A stretch of 10,858 nt of DNA from Pelotomaculum sp. UBA5255. Lineage in GTDB: Bacteria; Bacillota; Desulfotomaculia; Desulfotomaculales; Pelotomaculaceae. Location of the stretch: NCBI GenBank assembly GCA_002408725.1, contig DHTR01000001.1, positions 3,183 through 14,040 on the forward strand, in the 5' to 3' direction. Position numbers and translations under genes: made by a program. This document shows positions 6,782 through 10,858 of the stretch, piece by piece (the stretch's first letter is position 1; the number at the start of each line of letters is the position of its first letter). The notes below the pieces were generated by a model. The model was not told the DNA's origin and did not search any database. It saw only the letters and a program-made list of their open reading frames with translations.

Positions 6782-6861
6782 ACCATTCACCTCCTCCCTG
6801 TGGACTATGGCCCTATCTCCGAGGATAGAGCAGGGTGGGCCGCCAAAATGTAAATTTTGAC
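6782..6861 (-). promoter_or_regulatory. Structured 5' leader of the rpsF operon (candidate S6:S18 autoregulatory region)
   Basis: From the predicted start at 6861 the RNA first forms CAAAAT/ATTTTG around a 4-nt loop (6859-6854 with 6849-6844). Next comes GCTCTATC/GATAGGGC (6831-6824 with 6817-6810, one G-U pair, 6-nt loop). CCCTG (6835-6831) can also pair with CAGGG (6800-6796), directly beside the Shine-Dalgarno site. GGCCC (6841-6837) competes by pairing with GGGCC (6813-6809). S6:S18 is known to bind rpsF leaders in many bacteria; I do not see the CCG trinucleotide reported for that motif, so regulation here is inference. Confidence 0.45.
6790..6795 (-). promoter_or_regulatory. Ribosome binding site that fixes the rpsF start
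   Basis: A perfect AGGAGG (inside GGGAGGAGGTG) lies 8 nt before the TTG at 6781 and collides with the upstream GTG at 6790. It therefore decides for the 95-aa S6. Confidence 0.8.
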
Positions 6862-6867
6862 TAATAA

Positions 6868-6896
6868 ATTATAGCACAGCGCTATGTAAATGGCAA
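6868..6896 (-). promoter_or_regulatory. Strong promoter of rpsF-ssb-rpsR
   Basis: On the minus strand -35 TTGCCA (6896-6891, one mismatch) is followed by a 17-nt spacer and a perfect TATAAT (6873-6868), with an extended TGC in front of the -10. Start is predicted near 6861. The spacer and -10 also contain the dyad ATAGC-N5-GCTAT (6871-6885), which could be incidental. Confidence 0.85.
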
Positions 6897-6995
6897 GGAC
6901 GGCGCGAAAATCGCATGGCTAAATTAACCTTAACTTATAATCTCCCGGTTTTCGAAGCACACTAAGATAGAAGTATAGGAACGGAGGCGATTTCC

Positions 6996-7322
6996 TTGAA
7001 CTCAATAAAACCGTTTGCGTATTCTGACTCTATCCAGGGGGTGCAGGTAAAACCCCTGACAGAAGACGGCAAAAAAGTAAGCATCCTTTACAAAGGCCTG
7101 CTGTCGGAGAAAGGAGTGGAACGTATCTACCTGCACTGCGGGTATGGCAACCAGCAAAACTGGAGCGCGCCCAGCGACCAGCCAATGGAGCAAACACAGG
7201 CGGGTTGGGAAAAAATGATTGCTATCCAGGAAGGAGCCCAGTTGAATTTTTGCTTTAAGGACAGTCTGGAAAACTGGGATAACAATAACGGGGTCAACTG
7301 GACCTACCGTATCTCAGACTAA
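6996..7322 (+). CDS. Stand-alone carbohydrate-binding module protein (CBM25/CBM53-like)
   Basis: This 108-aa protein is made almost entirely of one starch-binding-type beta-sandwich module. The strands are VSILYKGLL (28-36), RIYLHCGYGN (43-52) with NW (55-56), GWEKMIAI (70-77) and LNFCFKDSLENWDNNNGVNW (83-102). The Trp/Tyr/Asn-rich YLHxGYGxxxNW and FKDSxxNWDNNNGxNW patterns are typical of CBM25/CBM53 modules in amylases. There is no catalytic domain and no signal peptide, so it should be cytoplasmic; glycogen is a plausible but unproven ligand. The TTG start at 6996 has GGAGG 8 nt upstream. It is the only plus-strand gene, divergent from rpsF and convergent with yyzM. A TATAAT at 6936-6941 could be its -10, but no -35 fits. 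Confidence 0.8.
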   Translation: MNSIKPFAYSDSIQGVQVKPLTEDGKKVSILYKGLLSEKGVERIYLHCGYGNQQNWSAPSDQPMEQTQAGWEKMIAIQEGAQLNFCFKDSLENWDNNNGVNWTYRISD

Positions 7323-7376
7323 ATCCGTTTCCGATAGTAAAATCCAGGGTCCCTTCTTAAAGTTTTGGCCTTTTTC

Positions 7377-7434
7377 TCCAGCCGGCGTCCGGATTATTGA
7401 TCGAGAGGACCTTGCACACCAGTGGCCGGCTGGA
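7377..7434. repeat. Long-range inverted repeat at a convergent gene boundary
   Basis: TCCAGCCGGC (7377-7386) and GCCGGCTGGA (7425-7434) are exact reverse complements 38 nt apart; GTCC (7387-7390) and GGAC (7407-7410) can pair inside. It spans the yyzM stop codon and follows the plus-strand gene. Neither strand has a T-run after it, so it is not a classical rho-independent terminator. Confidence 0.45.
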
Positions 7435-7606
7435 CCACCGCCTTGACCGATTTTTCAAACTTCGGCCGGGGGAGCAAGAGGACCCTTCCGCACTTCAGAC
7501 ACTTAACCCGGAAATCCACCCCGGTACGGGTGACTTCCCACAGGTCACCACCGCAGGGGTGGGTTTTTCGGGTCTTGACAACATCGCCAACGGCATATTT
7601 AGGCAA
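7394..7606 (-). CDS. yyzM: YyzM family protein (DUF951)
   Basis: This 70-aa protein belongs to DUF951, which is widespread in Firmicutes and of unknown biochemical role. The core is conserved: YAVGDVVKTRKTHPCGGDLWEV... with Cys18 in HPCGG, then VKCLKCGR with Cys36 and Cys39, and PRPKFEK. The three cysteines suggest a small metal-binding or zinc-ribbon-like fold, possibly contacting nucleic acid (inference). The TTG start at 7606 is supported by TAGGAGGTG 7 nt upstream. The C-terminal tail after about residue 55 looks unstructured. In B. subtilis yyzM also lies in the same origin-proximal region as rpsF. No terminator was found between it and the upstream M18 gene, so co-transcription is possible, but a candidate promoter exists in the gap. 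Confidence 0.88.
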   Translation of the reverse strand: MPKYAVGDVVKTRKTHPCGGDLWEVTRTGVDFRVKCLKCGRVLLLPRPKFEKSVKAVVQPATGVQGPLDQ

Positions 7607-7627
7607 AAGAACACCTCCTATAACCTT

Positions 7628-7667
7628 GGTACCGGGTACCTAAGTTATTATGTTATTGGGTGCCTAA
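7628..7667. repeat. GGTACC dyad and 24-bp direct repeat upstream of yyzM
   Basis: Two GGTACC palindromes (7628-7633 and 7635-7640) form a near-perfect dyad CTTGGTACC-G-GGTACCTAAG with one extra base. GGGTACCTAA (7634-7643) recurs as GGGTGCCTAA at 7658-7667, period 24, and a TTATT is shared at the same offset after each copy. It lies between the candidate promoter (7668-7697) and the yyzM ribosome site, where an operator would sit. Confidence 0.4.
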
Positions 7668-7697
7668 TTTATTTGGAATTCGTGGGTTTGATTTCAA
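7668..7697 (-). promoter_or_regulatory. Candidate promoter for yyzM
   Basis: On the minus strand -35 TTGAAA (7697-7692) is followed by an 18-nt spacer and AATAAA (7673-7668, 4 of 6 matches). It is plausible for the 200-nt gap between the M18 gene and yyzM, but weak. Confidence 0.3.
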
Positions 7698-7806
7698 TTA
7701 AATACGGCGCATTAAGCCCAATCACGCAGATCCAAGGTCTTTTATCAGATAAATTCCTGCCTGTTTTTTGAAAGCTTTTTGTCCCTTCCTGATTCCTGCG
7801 GAGATT

Positions 7807-9225
7807 TTAAACCGGGCTTGACAAAAACGCCTTGTATCCCCTGTAGGCCATGAAGATATCGGCCTTGCTGGAAACTTCAAAAGGAGAATGCATTCCAAGC
7901 AGGCCAACTCCGCAGTCCAGCACGTCCATCCCGTGGGCCGCCAGGAAGTGCGCGACGGTGCCTCCCCCTCCCTGGTCGACCTTGCCCAGTTCACCCGTTT
8001 GCCAGACAACCCCGGCACGGTTGAACAACTGCCTGATATAGGCGACCATTTCGGCATGGGCATCGTTCGAGGAATTCTTACCCCTGCTCCCGGTATACTT
8101 GGTCAATACCACCCCACTGCCGAGTCTGGCCGTGTTCCGTTTTTCCACAACATCCCCGTAGTTGGGATCCAGCGCGACGTTAACATCAGCGGAAAGGGCG
8201 CGTGAGTTAGCCAGGATCCTGCGCAAAACCAGCTCGCTGTAGTCAGGACCGCAGCGCGACGCGATTTCGGCCACGGCGTTCGCAAAAAACATGGCCGTCA
8301 TCCCAGTATTTCCGGTACTCCCAATTTCCTCTTTATCGGCCAGCACAAGCAGGGCTGTCCTTTCCGGGTTTGATATTTCCAGACAGGCCCTGAGCGCTGT
8401 ATATGCGCACACACGGTCGTCCTGGCCGTACCCTCCAACAAAGCTGCGATCCAGCCCGATATCTCTTGCAGGCCAGGCCGGCACCAGCTCAAGCTCCGCA
8501 CTGATCAGATCCTCCTCAGTAATACTATAATTCCGGTAAAGGAAGTCCAGCACGGCCAACTTGTATCTTTCCTTAAGCCCTTCCCCTGCGAGAGGGATAC
8601 CCCCTGCCAGGATATTCAGGCCCTCACCTGGCACAGCATCCATCATTTTTTTGTCCATCTGGTCCTTCGCCAGGTGCGGTAGGAGATCGCTGACGGTGAA
8701 AACAGGGTCACCGGGGTTTTCACCAATTACGATTGGTATGCTGTTGCCGTTATTTTTGATCACCACGCCGTGTAGGGCAAGGGGGACCGACAGCCACTGG
8801 TACTTTTTAATTCCACCGTAGTAGTGGGTTTTAAGCAGGACCAGCTCATCCTCCTCGTAAAGAGGTTGGGGTTTTAAATCGAGGCGGGGGCTGTCAATGT
8901 GAGCACCCAGGAGATGCAAGCCCTTTGCCAGGGGAGCTTTCCCTATGACAGCTGCAACCAGGGCCTTTTGGCGGATAACCGTGTAGATCTTGTCCCCCGG
9001 TTTTAGATCTGGAAATTCTTCCAGTGGCTGAAAGCCTGCTTCCCGAAGCAGGCTTTCGGCCACTGCCACAGCCTCCCGCTCTGTTTTAGCGGCATCCAAA
9101 AATGTTTTATACGCATCCGAAAAGGTCATGACCCCAGCTCTTTGTTCAATGTTCAGGAAGTCCCAGACATTAAGCCTGCAGTAGGCCATCAGGGCGGCCG
9201 GGTGTTGAACTTTAGTTCCACTCAT
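7807..9225 (-). CDS. M18-family zinc aminopeptidase
   Basis: This cytoplasmic dinuclear-zinc aminopeptidase (clan MH, family M18) trims N-terminal residues from peptides; M18 enzymes usually favour acidic or neutral residues and assemble as tetrahedral dodecamers. Length is 472 aa. Metal ligands seen: His109 in LLGAHIDSPRLDLKP, bridging Asp269 in GYGQDDR, Glu300 in DKEEIGSTG, Asp347 in ALSADVN, His446 in LGMHSPFE; Glu299 is the expected general base. All are present, so the enzyme should be active. The ATG start has AGGAGA upstream with a slightly long spacing. It follows the cvpA-like gene by 82 nt; a candidate promoter lies in that gap. No clear terminator follows. I cannot assign the substrate more precisely. 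Confidence 0.93.
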   Translation of the reverse strand: MSGTKVQHPAALMAYCRLNVWDFLNIEQRAGVMTFSDAYKTFLDAAKTEREAVAVAESLLREAGFQPLEEFPDLKPGDKIYTVIRQKALVAAVIGKAPLAKGLHLLGAHIDSPRLDLKPQPLYEEDELVLLKTHYYGGIKKYQWLSVPLALHGVVIKNNGNSIPIVIGENPGDPVFTVSDLLPHLAKDQMDKKMMDAVPGEGLNILAGGIPLAGEGLKERYKLAVLDFLYRNYSITEEDLISAELELVPAWPARDIGLDRSFVGGYGQDDRVCAYTALRACLEISNPERTALLVLADKEEIGSTGNTGMTAMFFANAVAEIASRCGPDYSELVLRRILANSRALSADVNVALDPNYGDVVEKRNTARLGSGVVLTKYTGSRGKNSSNDAHAEMVAYIRQLFNRAGVVWQTGELGKVDQGGGGTVAHFLAAHGMDVLDCGVGLLGMHSPFEVSSKADIFMAYRGYKAFLSSPV

Positions 9226-9272
9226 TAAAAATATCTCCTATCTTCCACATTGTTGTTTTATATTTTGGCAGA

Positions 9273-9300
9273 TTTATATTTTTTCGGGATCAAAGTGCAA
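9273..9300 (-). promoter_or_regulatory. Candidate promoter for the M18 aminopeptidase
   Basis: On the minus strand TTGCAC (9300-9295) and TATAAA (9278-9273) are 16 nt apart, in an AT-rich gap between the cvpA-like stop and the M18 start. The -35 matches only 3 of 6. Confidence 0.35.
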
Positions 9301-9307
9301 GTATAGT

Positions 9308-10099
9308 TTACCCCAAAAAGCCCGGAAATGTTTTGCCGGTCCATAATAAGGCTTCGGTGCTATTATTCTGGTTAGATGCCTGCGCCACCAGGTCCTGTCC
9401 TGGTACGTTCTGTTCCCTTTCGAAAGCGCCCGGCAGCGGTTGTTTTATGGCATTAAAAATAGGATTAAAATACGGCAGCAATAGTGAGTCCTGAAAAGCC
9501 TTGCCCGAGGGTAGGGGTGTTCCGGGCGATCCGGGTTTGTCGCCGGGAAGAACATAGGCTCGCTGGAAGGGCGACATCAGGGCCAGGATGATCATCACGA
9601 TAATGATACCCCGCGCCGCGCCGAACAAGAAGCCTCCAAGATGATTGGGCAAGCCTAAAAAGCTGATATCAGCGACCCTGGTTAAGATGCTCCCGACCAG
9701 GCTTGCAGCCCAAACCGTGGCTAATAGAAGAACCAGAAAGCTGAAGACCTCCAGGACCCCGGAGGCAAACATCCCGGTTATATAATCGCCGATATGATTC
9801 AACTGGCTTGAAGCGGACGGCACCGCAGATGTCAGTTTGCCCGGCGAGAGCGTTTTGGGCAAGGTATTATACGTCGGGAGCCAGTTCTTGAGGAAATTTT
9901 CCACCAGGGGCTGGATTTTTTCCTGCGCGTTCCATTGTGTGGAAAGGTAGCTAGCAAAGGCGCGATGGTAGGCAAAGGCCACAAACAAACCGATTAAAAC
10001 CCCGGCAAGCCCCGACACACTTTTTAAAAGGCCGCTGCGCAGTCCCCGCAGGGCGGAAAGGACAAGGATTGCAACTATAATCCAGTCCAGCCAGTTCAC
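9308..10099 (-). CDS. CvpA-family membrane protein
   Basis: This resembles CvpA/colicin V production proteins: small inner-membrane proteins of poorly defined role, linked to envelope homeostasis in several bacteria. Numbered from the GTG start (263 aa), four hydrophobic segments lie at about 4-20, 25-44, 114-138 and 154-176. The first contains the family's SALRGxxxGL turn; LPNHLGGFLFGAARG precedes the last. It is longer than typical (about 160-180 aa) because of a roughly 70-aa loop between segments 2 and 3 and an 85-aa polar tail rich in Pro, Gly, Gln and Asn. Start choice: AAGGAG (10114-10109) is 9 nt before the GTG at 10099, giving MNWLDWI as is usual for the family. An ATG at 10105 is only 3 nt away and a TTG at 10120 has no site. 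Family call is good, function unknown. Confidence 0.8.
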   Translation of the reverse strand: MNWLDWIIVAILVLSALRGLRSGLLKSVSGLAGVLIGLFVAFAYHRAFASYLSTQWNAQEKIQPLVENFLKNWLPTYNTLPKTLSPGKLTSAVPSASSQLNHIGDYITGMFASGVLEVFSFLVLLLATVWAASLVGSILTRVADISFLGLPNHLGGFLFGAARGIIIVMIILALMSPFQRAYVLPGDKPGSPGTPLPSGKAFQDSLLLPYFNPIFNAIKQPLPGAFEREQNVPGQDLVAQASNQNNSTEALLWTGKTFPGFLG

Positions 10100-10108
10100 A
10101 GTCATACG

Positions 10109-10114
10109 CTCCTT
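10109..10114 (-). promoter_or_regulatory. Ribosome binding site that bears on the cvpA-like start
   Basis: AAGGAG lies 9 nt before the GTG at 10099 and only 3 nt before the ATG at 10105. Spacing favours GTG; the ATG product would have two extra residues. Confidence 0.6.
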
Positions 10115-10135
10115 TTCCAATTGATTATTTACTAT

Positions 10136-10163
10136 ATTATATGAGATCTGTTTATAATGTGAA
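10136..10163 (-). promoter_or_regulatory. Promoter of the cvpA-like gene
   Basis: On the minus strand -35 TTCACA (10163-10158, one mismatch) and a perfect -10 TATAAT (10141-10136) are 16 nt apart. The -35 lies inside the last codons of the upstream YkvI-like gene, so the two genes may be independently transcribed. Confidence 0.6.
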
Positions 10164-10858
10164 GTTATTTTTCAATCTCCGGAAATATTTGGCAACAGGA
10201 ACCAGCAGCAGACCGACCAGCAGCACCAGACCAGCACAACCAAACAGGGGATATAGAACACGGACAAGACCGGTAAAACTTAGTCCAGAAAGCGGCAGCG
10301 CCAACAAACAAGCGCCAATCCCGTAAAGACGGTAGGGCACTCCCCCCATGGGAGCAAGCCTGCTGGCAAAACCATGGGCATCGGCGATAGCGGTGGTGAG
10401 GATGGCCAGCCAGATTAAAACACCAAGACCCCAGCGAAAGAGCGGCCCCAGGCTCACCGTTAGATAGAGGAGCGGAATTTGATAGGAAGCCACATCCGGC
10501 AGGTAAGCCAGCCCTGCCAGGGTGACTAGAGAAACAGCCAGGCCAATCAGCAGCCCCCCCAGAACCCCCCCGGCGACTCCCAGTTTCAAGGTAACGGACC
10601 GCCCTAGAGAGGATAAAACCGCTACGGGAACCACCATATTATAGGATACATATAAAAAGCCTGCCGCAACCCAGTGTCCAGCCACGCCCCCGGCAGGCCG
10701 GGTTGCAGACTGCAGCCCGACAGGGAACCCACTTGCACAGAGGGCTGCCAGTGAGATAGAAATAACCGCCAGCAGTTTTAGGGGAACCAGAAAAACATTG
10801 GCGGTCATCACTCCCTCCAGGCCGCCCAGGATCACAAGTGAGGTCAGGATGGCCACCA
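10152..10858 (-). CDS. YkvI-like integral membrane protein, 5' end cut by the window
   Basis: The frame is open to the right edge and is missing its N-terminus; 235 or so C-terminal residues are visible. They are almost wholly hydrophobic, about seven predicted membrane segments. FLYVSYNMVVPVAVLSSLG resembles the conserved central segment of the YkvI family, a transporter-like group related to the APC superfamily, with no assigned substrate. The end RRLKNNFTL is short and basic and so likely cytoplasmic. Complete family members are about 340-370 aa, so roughly a third lies outside. A GTG at 10856 could be read as a start but would remove the N-terminal membrane helices, so I treat the gene as partial. 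No terminator follows; the cvpA-like promoter begins within its 3' end. Confidence 0.7.
   Translation of the reverse strand, partial: VAILTSLVILGGLEGVMTANVFLVPLKLLAVISISLAALCASGFPVGLQSATRPAGGVAGHWVAAGFLYVSYNMVVPVAVLSSLGRSVTLKLGVAGGVLGGLLIGLAVSLVTLAGLAYLPDVASYQIPLLYLTVSLGPLFRWGLGVLIWLAILTTAIADAHGFASRLAPMGGVPYRLYGIGACLLALPLSGLSFTGLVRVLYPLFGCAGLVLLVGLLLVPVAKYFRRLKNNFTL

Noticed and set aside
6936..6941. TATAAT as promoter of the plus-strand CBM gene
   Set aside because: A perfect -10 hexamer, but GCATGG at the -35 position does not match and no extended -10 is present; too weak to list as a feature.
7323..7393. Rho-independent terminator for the CBM gene or yyzM
   Set aside because: T-runs and G/C-rich stems are both present but in the wrong order on each strand.
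7888..8205. Open frames on both strands within the M18 gene
   Set aside because: They overlap the conserved C-terminal metal-binding part of the aminopeptidase in other frames; shadows only.

Overview
The window looks like chromosome from a moderate-GC, endospore-forming Firmicute of the Peptococcaceae type (Pelotomaculum/Desulfotomaculum relatives). The clues are strong AGGAGG-type Shine-Dalgarno sites, frequent TTG starts, Bacillus-like promoters, a LonC-type protease (a family restricted to spore formers), and a gene order that recalls the origin-proximal rpsF-ssb-rpsR and yybS-rplI-dnaB blocks of Bacillus subtilis. The species assignment is inference; no rRNA is present. No phage, transposase, CRISPR array, tRNA or rRNA was seen.

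Layout, right to left on the minus strand, which carries all genes but one. At the right edge is the C-terminal part of a YkvI-like membrane protein, then a CvpA-family membrane protein with its own promoter, an M18 zinc aminopeptidase, and the small zinc-ribbon-like protein YyzM (DUF951). A single plus-strand gene follows (about 7.0-7.3 kb): a stand-alone starch-binding-type carbohydrate-binding module, divergent from the ribosomal operon and convergent with yyzM.

The core is two minus-strand transcription units. Unit 1 is rpsF-ssb-rpsR, with a near-consensus promoter, a structured leader and a rho-independent terminator. Unit 2 is a MazG-like gene, yybS (DUF2232), rplI, lonC and dnaB, ending in a second clear terminator. 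Together they supply ribosomal proteins S6, S18 and L9, single-strand DNA-binding protein, the replicative helicase and a sporulation-associated protease. The c-di-AMP phosphodiesterase gene gdpP, which sits between yybS and rplI in B. subtilis, is absent from that slot, and lonC lies between rplI and dnaB.

The left 287 bases have no convincing gene. They hold the dnaB terminator, a good leftward promoter with a palindrome just downstream of its predicted start, and a perfect 22-bp-arm hairpin at the very edge of the window.

Most of the window is conserved housekeeping sequence. The points most worth checking are the left-edge promoter plus hairpin, the rpsF leader, the free-standing cytoplasmic carbohydrate-binding protein, the MazG-like protein without the usual catalytic acid pattern, and the missing gdpP.
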